This document shows, piece by piece, positions 33,208 through 41,390 of a stretch of 64,000 nucleotides of DNA (positions within the stretch are counted from its first letter, which is position 1; every line of letters begins with the position of its first letter). The notes under the pieces were generated by a model. It saw only the letters and a program-made list of their open reading frames with translations. It did no database searches and was not told the origin of the DNA. The stretch comes from Streptomyces sp. ISL-1 (GTDB taxonomy: Bacteria; Actinomycetota; Actinomycetes; Streptomycetales; Streptomycetaceae), in assembly GCF_018614585.1 (NCBI RefSeq), contig NZ_JAGGOI010000054.1, forward strand, positions 1 to 64,000. The letters run 5' to 3'. The position numbers and the translations under genes are program-made.

Positions 33208-34017
33208 GTGAAAAAGCTCTCCGCACGACGACGCCATCCCTTGGCGGCGGTCGTCGTCCTACTCCTCGCGCTGGCGGCCACTGGGGGGCTGTACGCCGCG
33301 TTCGCACCCGCGGACAAGGCGCAGGCCGATGACACCGCCCAGTCCCTCGCCATCCAGGAGGGCATGAAGCTCTACACCGTCGGCTGCGCCAGCTGCCACG
33401 GAACCGGCGGTCAGGGAACCTCTGACGGCCCGAGCCTGATCGGCGTCGGCTCCGCCGCCGTCGACTTCCAGGTCGGTACGGGCCGGATGCCGGCCCAGCA
33501 GCCCGGCCCCCAGGTGCCGAAGAAGAAGGTCATCTACTCGCAGAGCGAGATCGACCAGCTCGCGGCGTACGTCGCCTCGCTTGGCGCCGGTCCGATCACG
33601 CCGACCGAGAAGCAGTACAGCCCCAAGGGTGCCGACATCGCCAAGGGTGGCGACCTGTTCCGCACCAACTGCGCCCAGTGCCACAACTTCACCGGTGAGG
33701 GCGGCGCCCTGACGGACGGCAAGTACGCCCCGAACCTCGAGGACGTGGACCCCAAGCATGTCTACGAGGCCATGCAGACCGGCCCGCAGAACATGCCCTC
33801 CTTCCCCGACTCGACGCTGCCGGAGCAGCAGAAGCGGGACATCATCGCGTACATCCACACTGTGAACAGCGATGAGGCCGCGAGCCCCGGCGGCCTCAAG
33901 CTGGGTGGCTTCGGCCCTGTCAGCGAGGGTCTGTTCGGCTGGGTCTTCGGGCTGGGTGCACTGATCGCAGTTGCCGTCTGGGTCGCGGCCCACACCGCTA
34001 AGGCCAAGAAGTCATGA
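33208..34017 (+). CDS. qcrC: cytochrome bc1 complex diheme cytochrome c subunit
   Basis: A 269-aa membrane-anchored diheme cytochrome c. It has an N-terminal signal/anchor (HPLAAVVVLLLALAATGGLYAAF), two heme-binding CXXCH motifs (CASCH at 60-64 and CAQCH at 155-159) and a C-terminal helix (LFGWVFGLGALIAVAVWVAAH). It passes electrons from the Rieske protein to CuA of CtaC within the bc1-aa3 supercomplex, replacing soluble cytochrome c. The start is GTG 33208. Its stop overlaps qcrA by 4 bp. Confidence 0.97.
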   Translation: MKKLSARRRHPLAAVVVLLLALAATGGLYAAFAPADKAQADDTAQSLAIQEGMKLYTVGCASCHGTGGQGTSDGPSLIGVGSAAVDFQVGTGRMPAQQPGPQVPKKKVIYSQSEIDQLAAYVASLGAGPITPTEKQYSPKGADIAKGGDLFRTNCAQCHNFTGEGGALTDGKYAPNLEDVDPKHVYEAMQTGPQNMPSFPDSTLPEQQKRDIIAYIHTVNSDEAASPGGLKLGGFGPVSEGLFGWVFGLGALIAVAVWVAAHTAKAKKS

Positions 34018-35066
34018 GTAGCCAAGAGAATCCACGAGAGAACGTGCCTGCCGAGCAGGACGCCGCGCACGGCGCGGTAAAGGTCGCCGACGATCCGTTC
34101 GCGGACCCGGGGCTGCCGGCCCACAAGCCGCGTATCCAGGACATCGACGAGCGGGCCGCCAAGCGCTCCGAGCGTGCGGTCGCCTTCCTGTTCACGCTGT
34201 CGATGCTGGCCACCATCGCCTTCATCGCCTCGTACGTCATCTTCCCGGTCGACAAGATCGTGTTTATCTGGCCGATCGGGAATGTGAGCGCGCTCAACTT
34301 CGCGCTGGGCACCTCGCTCGGCGTCGCGCTCTTCTGCATCGGCGCGGGCGCGGTCCACTGGGCCCGCACCCTGATGTCCGATGTGGAGGTCGCCGACGAT
34401 CGGCACGCCATCGCGGCCCCGCCCGAGGTCAGGGCCAAGGTGATGGCCGACTTCGCGGCGGGTGCCGAGGAGTCCGCCATGGGCCGGCGCAAGCTGATCC
34501 GCACCACCATGTTCGGCGCGCTGGCGCTGGTGCCGCTCTCCGGCGTGATGCTTCTGCGTGACCTGGGCCCGCTGCCCGAGAAGAAGCTGCGGACCACCTT
34601 GTGGGCCAAGGGCAAGCAGCTCATCAACATGAACACGAATGAGCCGCTGCGTCCCGAGGACGTCGTCGTCGGTTCGCTGACCTTCGCCATGCCCGAGGGC
34701 CTGGAGGAGGACAGTCACGACTTCCAGAAGCAAATCGCCAAGGCTGCCCTGATGATCGTCCGGATTCAGCCGGACGACATCAAGGACAAGCGCGAACTCG
34801 AGTGGTCGCACGAGGGCATCGTGGCGTACTCGAAGATCTGCACCCACGTCGGCTGCCCGATCAGCCTGTACGAGCAGCAGACGCACCACGTGCTCTGCCC
34901 CTGCCACCAGTCCACCTTCGACCTCGCCGACGGCGCCCGCGTCATCTTCGGCCCGGCCGGCCACGCCCTCCCGCAGCTGCGGATCGGCGTGAACGCCGAG
35001 GGCAACCTCGAGGCGCTCGGCGACTTCGATGAGCCCGTCGGTCCTTCCTTCTGGGAGCGCGGATGA
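34014..35066 (+). CDS. qcrA: cytochrome bc1 complex Rieske iron-sulfur subunit
   Basis: A 350-aa Rieske protein. It has a long actinobacterial N-terminal extension with three membrane helices (about 58-80, 98-118 and 165-185) and a C-terminal [2Fe-2S] domain with CTHVGC (from residue 276) and CPCHQS (about 296), containing the two Cys and two His ligands. A further conserved segment is FGPAGHALPQL. It starts at ATG 34014 overlapping the qcrC stop and ends overlapping qcrB (ATGA on both sides), so the three subunits are translationally coupled. Confidence 0.97.
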   Translation: MSSQENPRENVPAEQDAAHGAVKVADDPFADPGLPAHKPRIQDIDERAAKRSERAVAFLFTLSMLATIAFIASYVIFPVDKIVFIWPIGNVSALNFALGTSLGVALFCIGAGAVHWARTLMSDVEVADDRHAIAAPPEVRAKVMADFAAGAEESAMGRRKLIRTTMFGALALVPLSGVMLLRDLGPLPEKKLRTTLWAKGKQLINMNTNEPLRPEDVVVGSLTFAMPEGLEEDSHDFQKQIAKAALMIVRIQPDDIKDKRELEWSHEGIVAYSKICTHVGCPISLYEQQTHHVLCPCHQSTFDLADGARVIFGPAGHALPQLRIGVNAEGNLEALGDFDEPVGPSFWERG

Positions 35067-36688
35067 GTACTACATCTGAGACGAACCGCAAGGCACCCGC
35101 GGGTGAGCGGGTCGCCGACTGGGCGGACGGCCGGCTCGGGATCTACTCCCTGGCCAAGGCCAACATGCGGAAGATCTTCCCGGACCACTGGTCCTTCATG
35201 CTGGGTGAGATCGCCCTCTACAGCTTCATCATCATCATCCTGACGGGTGTGTATCTGACGCTGTTCTTCCACCCGAGCATGAACGAGGTCGTGTACGAGG
35301 GCACGTATGTGCCGATGCAGGGCATCCGGATGTCCGAGGCGTACGCCTCGACGCTGGACATCAGCTTCGACGTCCGCGGCGGTCTGCTGATCCGGCAGAT
35401 CCACCACTGGGCGGCACTGATCTTCATCGCGGCCATGCTCGTGCACATGATGCGCGTCTTCTTCACGGGCGCCTTCCGCAAGCCGCGTGAGATCAACTGG
35501 CTGTTCGGCTTCCTGCTGCTGGTGCTGGGCATGTTCACCGGCTTCACCGGCTACTCGCTCCCGGACGACCTGCTGTCCGGTACCGGTGTCCGGTTCATGG
35601 AGGGCGCGATCCTGTCCATGCCGATCGTCGGCACGTACATGTCGTTCTTCCTCTTCGGTGGAGAGTTCCCCGGCGGGGACTTCGTGAGCCGGTTCTACTC
35701 GATCCACGTCCTGCTGCTGCCGGGAATCATGATGGGCCTGCTGGTCGCCCACCTGATCCTGGTCTTCTACCACAAGCACACGCAGTTCGCGGGCCCCGGA
35801 CGTACGAACAACAACGTCGTCGGCATGCCGCTGCTGCCGGTCTACATGGCCAAGGCCGGAGGCTTCTTCTTCCTGGTCTTCGGCATCATCTCGATCATCT
35901 CGGCGGTCGCTTCGATCAACCCGATCTGGGCGCTCGGCCCCTACCGTCCGGACCAGGTCTCCACCGGCGCTCAGCCGGACTGGTACATGGGCTTCTCCGA
36001 GGGTCTGATCCGGGCCATGCCCGGCTGGGAGATCAACTTCGCGGGCCACACTCTTGCCCTGGGCGTGTTCATCCCGCTGATGATCTTCCCGATGATCCTT
36101 GCGGTGATCGCGGTCTACCCGTTCGTCGAGTCCTGGATCACCGGGGACAAGCGCGAGCACCACATCCTGGACCGCCCGCGCAACGTCCCGACCCGTACGG
36201 GCTTCGGTGTGGCGTGGCTGACCTGGTACGTCATCCTGCTGATCGCCGGTGGAAACGACCTGGTCGCCATCTTCTTCCACATGTCGATCAACAGCATCAC
36301 CTGGTTCGCCCGGATCGCCTTCTTCGTCGGCCCGGTCCTCGCCTTCATCATCACCAAGCGGATCTGCCTCGGTCTCCAGCGCCGCGACCGTGACAAGATT
36401 CTGCACGGACGCGAGTCGGGCATCATCAAGCGCCTGCCGCACGGTGAGTTCGTCGAGATCCACGAGCCGCTCTCGCAGGAAGAGCTGTACACGCTCACTG
36501 CGCACGAGCAGTACAAGCCGGCCGAGATCGGCCCGACGGTCGACGAGAACGGCGTCCGGCGCAAGGTCAAGCTCAAGGACAAGCTGAGGGCCAAGCTCAG
36601 CAAGGGCTACTACGGGCCGGACACCTATATCCCCAAGCCCTCGGTCGAGGAGTTCAAGGAGATCACGGGCGGCCACGGCCACCACTGA
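35063..36688 (+). CDS. qcrB: cytochrome bc1 complex cytochrome b subunit
   Basis: A 541-aa cytochrome b with eight or nine membrane helices. It carries heme-ligating histidines (IHHWAALIF and the later HVLLLPG, VAHL segments), quinol-site motif PDW in AQPDWYMGFSEG, and a C-terminal cytoplasmic extension of about 120 residues typical of actinobacteria. It oxidises menaquinol and is the target of the anti-mycobacterial Q203 class in M. tuberculosis. It is the last gene of ctaE-qcrCAB and is followed by a terminator. Confidence 0.97.
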   Translation: MSTTSETNRKAPAGERVADWADGRLGIYSLAKANMRKIFPDHWSFMLGEIALYSFIIIILTGVYLTLFFHPSMNEVVYEGTYVPMQGIRMSEAYASTLDISFDVRGGLLIRQIHHWAALIFIAAMLVHMMRVFFTGAFRKPREINWLFGFLLLVLGMFTGFTGYSLPDDLLSGTGVRFMEGAILSMPIVGTYMSFFLFGGEFPGGDFVSRFYSIHVLLLPGIMMGLLVAHLILVFYHKHTQFAGPGRTNNNVVGMPLLPVYMAKAGGFFFLVFGIISIISAVASINPIWALGPYRPDQVSTGAQPDWYMGFSEGLIRAMPGWEINFAGHTLALGVFIPLMIFPMILAVIAVYPFVESWITGDKREHHILDRPRNVPTRTGFGVAWLTWYVILLIAGGNDLVAIFFHMSINSITWFARIAFFVGPVLAFIITKRICLGLQRRDRDKILHGRESGIIKRLPHGEFVEIHEPLSQEELYTLTAHEQYKPAEIGPTVDENGVRRKVKLKDKLRAKLSKGYYGPDTYIPKPSVEEFKEITGGHGHH

Positions 36689-36717
36689 TCCCACCCGACC
36701 GCGAGGTCGCCGCAGGG

Positions 36718-36746
36718 GAGCCCCGTCCATTCGCCGGACGGGGCTC
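36718..36746 (+). terminator. Terminator after qcrB
   Basis: A perfect 11-bp stem (GAGCCCCGTCC / GGACGGGGCTC) with a 7-nt loop followed by TTCGCTGT, 30 bp past the qcrB stop. Confidence 0.85.
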
Positions 36747-36812
36747 TTCGCTGTCTGCCGGGCTGGATAGGGTGGACTCATCCCTGTTCGGCTGTGGACC
36801 CAGGAGTGGACC

Positions 36813-37877
36813 ATGAACGTTGTGACCCCGGTTGGCGGCGACAGCGTGGCGGACCTCTCCTGGCCCGGGGTGCTGAACGCTCTGCTCGACAACCGTGACC
36901 AGAGCGCGGAGGCCACCGCGTGGGCCATGGACCGCATCCTCAGCGGTGAGGCGACGAACGCGCAGATCGCGGGCTTCGCGGTCGCCCTGCGTGCCAAGGG
37001 CGAGACGGTCGAGGAGATCTCCGGTCTCGTACGGACCATGTACGCGCACGCGAACCTGATCGAGGTGCCCGGGCCGAGCGTCGACATCGTCGGGACCGGC
37101 GGCGACGGCGCCAGGACCGTGAATATCTCCACGATGTCCGCGATCGTGGTCGCGGGGACGGGCGCGAAGGTCGTCAAGCACGGCAACCGCGCCGCGTCGT
37201 CGGCGAGCGGCGCATCCGACGTACTGGAGAAGCTCGGCGTCAATCTCGAGCTCACCCCACAGCGGGTTGCCCAGGTCGCGGAACAGGCTGGCATCACCTT
37301 CTGCTTCGCGGTGAAGTTCCACCCGGCGCTGCGGCATGTGGCGGCGGCCCGCAAAGAGCTGGGCATCCGCACCACGTTCAACTTCCTCGGCCCGCTCACC
37401 AACCCGGCGAAGGTAAAGGCGCAGGCCACCGGCGTCGCGGACGAGCGGATGGCGCCGATTCTGGCCGGCGTGCTGGCCGAGCGCGGCTCCTCGGCGCTGG
37501 TCTTCCGCGGCGACGACGGCCTCGACGAGCTGACCACTACCGCGACCTCCCGGGTGTGGGTGGTACGGGACGGGGCGGTGCGCGAGGAGGCCTTCGACCC
37601 GAGGGACGTCGGCATCGACCTCGTGCCGGTCGAGGCCCTGCGCGGCGCCGACGCCTCGTACAACGCGGATGTCGCGCGCCGGCTGCTCGGCGGAGAGACC
37701 GGGCCCGTACGCGACGCGGTGCTGCTCAATTCGGCGGCCGCGCTCGTCGCGCTGGAGCCGACGGACGGCACCCTGAACGAGCAGCTGGCGGCGGGTATCT
37801 CAAGGGCCGCCCAGTCGATCGACTCGGGCGCGGCCAGAGCGGTGCTCGACCGGTGGGTGGCCGCGAGCAACGCCTGA
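36813..37877 (+). CDS. trpD: anthranilate phosphoribosyltransferase
   Basis: TrpD transfers phosphoribose from PRPP to anthranilate, the second step of tryptophan synthesis. The 354-aa protein shows VDIVGTGGDGARTVNIST (PRPP loop), KHGNRAASSASGASDVLEKLG and the C-terminal GET-GPVRDAVLLNSAAAL. The start is ATG 36813 with AGGAG 9 bases upstream. No other trp gene is adjacent, so it is an isolated trpD, as at this locus in mycobacteria. A candidate terminator follows before the SAM-IV leader. Confidence 0.96.
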   Translation: MNVVTPVGGDSVADLSWPGVLNALLDNRDQSAEATAWAMDRILSGEATNAQIAGFAVALRAKGETVEEISGLVRTMYAHANLIEVPGPSVDIVGTGGDGARTVNISTMSAIVVAGTGAKVVKHGNRAASSASGASDVLEKLGVNLELTPQRVAQVAEQAGITFCFAVKFHPALRHVAAARKELGIRTTFNFLGPLTNPAKVKAQATGVADERMAPILAGVLAERGSSALVFRGDDGLDELTTTATSRVWVVRDGAVREEAFDPRDVGIDLVPVEALRGADASYNADVARRLLGGETGPVRDAVLLNSAAALVALEPTDGTLNEQLAAGISRAAQSIDSGAARAVLDRWVAASNA

Positions 37878-37896
37878 GGCCGCGACGGCGTGAGGC

Positions 37897-37953
37897 AAGG
37901 CGTGGTCCAGCTTCGTGGTTCGGCTTCCCGTCTCAGGAACTGGACCCCGCCTT
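37897..37953 (+). terminator. Candidate terminator hairpin after trpD
   Basis: A 14-bp stem with one mismatch (AAGGCGTGGTCCAG against CTGGACCCCGCCTT) encloses a 29-nt loop. It starts 20 bp past the trpD stop and ends 30 bp before the SAM-IV element. No U tract follows. Confidence 0.55.
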
Positions 37954-37984
37954 GCACGTGGTGAGACGTATGGCAGGATGCTCT

Positions 37985-38107
37985 TCAAGGTCATGAGTGA
38001 CAGCGATTACGGCCCCGGCTCGCTGTCCGGCAACCCTCCGTCCGTGGCGGGGTGCCCCGGGTGAAGACCAGGCCGTAGGCAGTGAGGTCTGCGGCAAGCG
38101 CGGACCC
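37985..38107 (+). ncRNA. SAM-IV riboswitch
   Basis: The segment matches the conserved core of the actinomycete SAM-IV class. GGTCATGAGTG (from 37989) pairs with GAAGACC (to 38069) as the closing stem. Inside are the CCCCGGC / CCGGCAACCCTCC region and GCGGGGTGCCCCGGG. Outside it is the characteristic second hairpin, GGTCTGCG with CGCGGACC around a GCAAG loop (about 38087-38107). SAM-IV binds S-adenosylmethionine and represses sulfur-metabolism genes. It sits about 230 bp before the class V aminotransferase-like gene and points at it. Ligand identity is from the class, not tested here. Confidence 0.9.
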
Positions 38108-38147
38108 CTGCGAACCCTGGGGTCCTGGTCCTCAAGGGAGCAGTCTC

Positions 38148-38168
38148 GTGAGCAAGCGAATGCGATAG
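38148..38168 (+). CDS. Possible six-codon upstream ORF (leader peptide)
   Basis: GTG AGC AAG CGA ATG CGA TAG (MSKRMR) follows AGGGAG by 8 bases, a better ribosome-binding arrangement than many genes here. It lies between the SAM-IV element and the aminotransferase gene. Two rare-type Arg codons (CGA) and one Met codon are notable. A short GGGC/GCCC hairpin overlaps its stop. It may affect downstream translation or be accidental. Confidence 0.35.
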   Translation: MSKRMR

Positions 38169-38337
38169 GGCTGATCGCCCCTTCTTCAGTGCGCCTCCGT
38201 GCGGCCGTCGTGCCGTGTGTTCGAGGCAACCCCTGTGCGCCGAACGGCCGTTGAGCGCCGACGCGCAGGTTCCACCGAAGTCTCCCCCTAACTTCGTCGG
38301 GGGGACCGCCAGCCCTGTCCTGCCGGGAGATACCGCC

Positions 38338-39840
38338 ATGTCCGCACGCCCGAACGCCGTTGCCCCCGCTGCCTCCGTCACGACCGCCGTAGCCACTGCT
38401 GTCGCCCCCGCCCCCGCCCCCGCCGAGTCCGACCCCGCCTGTGCCGCGCCGCTCGCGGTCCTCGGCCGCGACGTCACCGTCCCGCTCGTCACCGGCGGCG
38501 AAGTCACCTACGCCGCCCTCGACTACGCGGCGAGCGCCCCGGCCCTGCAGCGGGTCTGGGACGATGTGGCCGGGTACGCCCCGTACTACGGCAGCGTGCA
38601 CCGCGGCGCCGGGTACCTCTCGCAGCTGTCCACCGACCTGTTCGAGAACAGCCGGGACACGGTCGCCGAGTTCCTCGACTGCCGCCCGGACGACCAGGTC
38701 GTCTTCACCCGCTCCACGACCGACTCGCTGAACCTGCTGGCGTCCGTGATCCCCGCCGACTGCCAGGTCTTCGTCTTCGAGACCGAGCATCACGCATCGC
38801 TGCTGCCGTGGGAGTCCACCCACGCCGCAGGGCGTAGGGGGAGTGACGCCCGGGTGACGTATCTGAACGCGCCGCGTACGCCGGCTCAGGCGGTGCGGAC
38901 GCTTCAGCGCGCGCTCGCCGAACGCGCTGCGCCCGGTCAAGAGGGGTACGGCCCGGCGCTGGTCTGCGTGACCGGTGCGTCGAATGTCACCGGTGAACTG
39001 TGGCCGGTGAAGGAGCTCGCTGCCGTCGCGCACGCCCACGGCGCGCGGATCGTGCTCGACGCGGCTCAGCTCGCGCCCCACCACCCGGTCTCCGTACAGG
39101 AGTTGGACGTCGACTGGGTGGCCTTCTCCGGGCACAAGCTGTACGCGCCGTTCGGTTCGGGCGTGTTGGCCGGCCGTGCGGACTGGCTGCGGGACGCGGA
39201 GCCGTACCTCGCGGGCGGCGGCGCCTCGCGCAAGGTCGCGCGGCGCGCGGACGGCGGTGTGGACGTCGACTGGCACACCACGGCCGCCCGCCACGAGGCC
39301 GGTTCGCCGAACGTCATCGGCGTCTACTCCATCGCCTCCGCCTGCAAGGCGCTCACCGAGGCGGGCTTCGACAACCTTCTTGCCCGAGAGCAGCGGCTCG
39401 TCGCGAAGGTCCGCGGGGGCCTGGCCGAGGTGGCCGAGGTCAAGGTGCTCTCGCTGTTCGGGGACGATTCCCCCTCGCGTTCCGCTGGGGGGACCCCCAC
39501 GCGGGTCGGCGTCATCTCGTTCGTTGTCGAGGGCTGGAACAGCTCGCACTTCGCGGCCGCGCTCTCCGCGGAGTACGGCATCGGCGTACGGGACGGGCTG
39601 TTCTGCGCGCACCCGCTGGTGCGGACCCTGCTGGGCGGCGACGGGCAGGACCCGGGCGAGTGCGGAGCGCCGGAGGCGGAGCCGGGCGAGAGGTCGCTGA
39701 ACGCGATCCGGGTGAGCTTCGGGGCCGGTACGCCGGACGAGCACGTGGAGCGTTTCGTACGGGCGGTGAAGGAGCTGGTGCGCGAGGGCGCGAAGTGGAA
39801 CTACCGCACGGAGGACGGCCGCTGCGTCCCGGTCGTGTGA
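38338..39840 (+). CDS. Class V aminotransferase-fold PLP enzyme (cysteine desulfurase/selenocysteine lyase-like)
   Basis: A 500-aa PLP enzyme starting at ATG 38338, 8 bases after GGGAG. After an Ala/Pro-rich 50-residue N-terminus come the class V motifs: LDYAASAPALQRVWDDVAGY, YGSVHRGAGYLS, TRSTTDSLN, ETEHHASLLPWE, TGASNVTGE, VLDAAQLAPHHPVS and the PLP lysine in FSGHKLYAPFGSG. Members remove sulfur from cysteine or related compounds. The SAM-IV riboswitch upstream ties it to sulfur or methionine metabolism. Two segments (near 38820 and 39465-39500) read like in-frame palindromic inserts (HAAGRRGSDA, SPSRSAGGTPTR). The exact reaction is unknown. Confidence 0.85.
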   Translation: MSARPNAVAPAASVTTAVATAVAPAPAPAESDPACAAPLAVLGRDVTVPLVTGGEVTYAALDYAASAPALQRVWDDVAGYAPYYGSVHRGAGYLSQLSTDLFENSRDTVAEFLDCRPDDQVVFTRSTTDSLNLLASVIPADCQVFVFETEHHASLLPWESTHAAGRRGSDARVTYLNAPRTPAQAVRTLQRALAERAAPGQEGYGPALVCVTGASNVTGELWPVKELAAVAHAHGARIVLDAAQLAPHHPVSVQELDVDWVAFSGHKLYAPFGSGVLAGRADWLRDAEPYLAGGGASRKVARRADGGVDVDWHTTAARHEAGSPNVIGVYSIASACKALTEAGFDNLLAREQRLVAKVRGGLAEVAEVKVLSLFGDDSPSRSAGGTPTRVGVISFVVEGWNSSHFAAALSAEYGIGVRDGLFCAHPLVRTLLGGDGQDPGECGAPEAEPGERSLNAIRVSFGAGTPDEHVERFVRAVKELVREGAKWNYRTEDGRCVPVV

Positions 39841-39929
39841 CGTAAGGGCTACCCGCCACGTGCCATTGGGGCTCCGCCACGGACCCCCACCTGCGCCTGG
39901 CGGCGTGGGGGGACCCCCACCTGCGCCCT
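39841..39929. repeat. Degenerate lead-in to the tandem array
   Basis: This holds diverged relatives of the array unit (ACCCCCACCTGCGCC-TGGCGG twice). No gene is present between the aminotransferase stop and the Lrp-type gene on the other strand (about 378 bp in total, most of it repeat). Confidence 0.6.
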
Positions 39930-40158
39930 GGCGGGCGTGGGAGGACACCCAGCCCTACGCCTTGGCGGGCGTGGGAGGACACCCAGCCCTACGCCTTGGC
40001 GGGCGTGGGAGGACACCCAGCCCTACGCCCTGGCGGGTAGGGACACCCCCAGACCTACGCCCTGGCTGGCGTGGAGAGACACCCAGTCCTACGCCCTGGC
40101 GGGTAGGGACACCCCTAGACCTACGCCCTGGCTGGCGTGGAGAGACACCCAGTCCTCA
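39930..40158. repeat. Tandem array of 34/32-bp units with higher-order structure
   Basis: Seven units start at 39930, 39964, 39998, 40032, 40064, 40098 and 40130. Three identical or near-identical 34-bp A units (GGCGGGCGTGGGAGGACACC and so on) are followed by a 32-bp B unit (GGCGGGTAGGGACACC type) and a 34-bp C unit (GGCTGGCGTGGAGAGACACC type), then B and C again, so B+C is a 66-bp higher-order repeat. Each A/C junction carries a small palindrome (ACGCCnTGGCnGGCGT). It is intergenic between convergent genes. Long frames through it are translations of the repeat, not genes. Confidence 0.93.
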
Positions 40159-40159
40159 A

Positions 40160-40196
40160 ACGCCGGACGGGCTGGATCTTCCAGCCCGTCCGGCGT
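40160..40196. repeat. CGCCGGACGGGCT-family hairpin
   Basis: A perfect 16-bp stem (ACGCCGGACGGGCTGG and complement) with a 5-nt ATCTT loop, just after the tandem array and 23 bp past the stop of the minus-strand Lrp-type gene. It probably terminates that gene. Confidence 0.88.
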
Positions 40197-40218
40197 TCGG
40201 GGAGAGAAACGGAAAGCG

Positions 40219-40500
40219 CTACGAGTCCAGGCCGATCGCGAACGCCGCCTCCAGGTCGTGCTGCGAATACGTACGGAACGCCACGTGCGTGTCCGTGCCC
40301 TCCACGCCCGGGATCCTGCTGATGCGGCCCGGGATGACGTCCGCCAGGTCGTCGTGCTTGGCCACCCGCACCATCGCGATCAAGTCGTACGTGCCGGTGA
40401 CGGAGAAGACCTCGCTGACGCTGTCCAGCGCGGCGATCGACTCGGCGATCTCGGGGATGCGGTCCACGCTGGTCTTGATGAGCACGATCGCGGTGATCAC
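40219..40500 (-). CDS. Stand-alone Lrp/AsnC ligand-binding (RAM) domain protein
   Basis: A 93-aa protein that is only the alpha-beta sandwich ligand-binding half of Lrp/AsnC regulators (MITAIVLIKTSVDRIPEIAESI, VSEVFSVTGTYDLIAMVRV, IPGVEGTDTHVAFRTYS). It lacks the DNA-binding helix-turn-helix. Such stand-alone domains bind amino acids and may form mixed oligomers with full regulators. The GTG start overlaps the stop of the rhomboid gene by 4 bp (GTGA), so it is translated from the same mRNA. Confidence 0.9.
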   Translation of the reverse strand: MITAIVLIKTSVDRIPEIAESIAALDSVSEVFSVTGTYDLIAMVRVAKHDDLADVIPGRISRIPGVEGTDTHVAFRTYSQHDLEAAFAIGLDS

Positions 40501-41240
40501 GGTTGGCTTTCTCCCTCGGTGGCCGCTGCTGGGGCCTTCACTCTAGTCGCATGCCGGAATCGTCCCCAGGCGTAGACGAACCCGGCCCCGAACCCCACCA
40601 GATGCGCGAGATACGCGACGCCGGGGCCGCTGCCCGCGCCCTGTGCCGCCAGCCACTGGAGGACGAACCAGAAGATCAGCACGATCCACGCGGGGAAGCG
40701 CAGCGGCAGGAAGAAGAGGAACGGGAAGAGACTGGTGACCCGGGCCTTGGGGAAGAGGAACAAGAACGCGCCGAGCACGCCCGAGATCGCCCCGGACCCT
40801 CCCACCAGGGTCTGCTCGGAGTCGGCGTTGGCCGCCGCGTAGGCGAGCAGCGCGAGATAGCCGCAGCCCACATAGAAGAGGGCGAACTCCCGCCGCCCCA
40901 TGCGCTCCTCGGCCATCGCCCCGAAGACATAGAGGAAGAGCATGTTGCCGAGCAGATGCAGCCAGCTGCCGTGGACGAAGAGGGCGGTGAGAGGAGTGAG
41001 GAGCGGGTCGAGGGTGCCGGGGGAGGTGCTCAGCAGCTCCGCGGGGATCACACCCCAGCGTTCGAAGTACGCGCTCTGGGCGGCGAGCAGTGTGTCACCG
41101 GTGCCGTACACCGGGTTGAGGCCCGAGACCGGGCTGAGGACGAACACCGCACAGCAGACGGCCATCACGCCGTACGTCACCGCGGGCCCCGTCACCGTGC
41201 CCCGTACCGCACCCCGCGCCGCGCCCTGCCAACTGATCAT
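40497..41240 (-). CDS. Rhomboid family intramembrane serine protease
   Basis: A 247-aa rhomboid with six or more membrane helices. The nucleophile S149 lies in GGSGAISGVLG and the base H213 in AHLVGFGAGFVYAW; the L1-loop/helix 2 motif FVHGSWLHLLGNMLFLYVFG is also present. It cleaves transmembrane substrates, unknown here. The start is ATG 41238-41240 (MISWQGAARG). The frame is open further upstream but without membrane or conserved sequence. It is translationally coupled to the Lrp-type domain gene. Confidence 0.93.
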   Translation of the reverse strand: MISWQGAARGAVRGTVTGPAVTYGVMAVCCAVFVLSPVSGLNPVYGTGDTLLAAQSAYFERWGVIPAELLSTSPGTLDPLLTPLTALFVHGSWLHLLGNMLFLYVFGAMAEERMGRREFALFYVGCGYLALLAYAAANADSEQTLVGGSGAISGVLGAFLFLFPKARVTSLFPFLFFLPLRFPAWIVLIFWFVLQWLAAQGAGSGPGVAYLAHLVGFGAGFVYAWGRFRHATRVKAPAAATEGESQP

Positions 41241-41390
41241 GGACAGAGCATGGCGTAGTGGGGCTGAACGGTACAGAGCGCCTCGCCGCGCCATGGGGTA
41301 CCTGCGAGGCCGTAGGGTTACGGGCAGTACATCCGCGGTTCGACGGCGCACAGCGGCATCTGCATCCGCACGACGAAAGAGGACGGCACG

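Noticed and set aside
34766..37957. 1063-codon minus-strand frame opposite qcrA, qcrB and trpD
   Set aside because: Ser/Arg/Ala-rich translation with no recognisable domain; the opposite strand holds complete qcrA, qcrB and trpD with all motifs.
39930..40158. CRISPR array
   Set aside because: Repeats are contiguous, with no unique spacers, and there are no cas genes in the window.
39860..40575. Open frames through the tandem array giving a proline/tryptophan-rich repeat protein
   Set aside because: The translated repeats follow the DNA unit in two frames, without a start/ribosome-binding site or relatives, so they are a repeat artefact.
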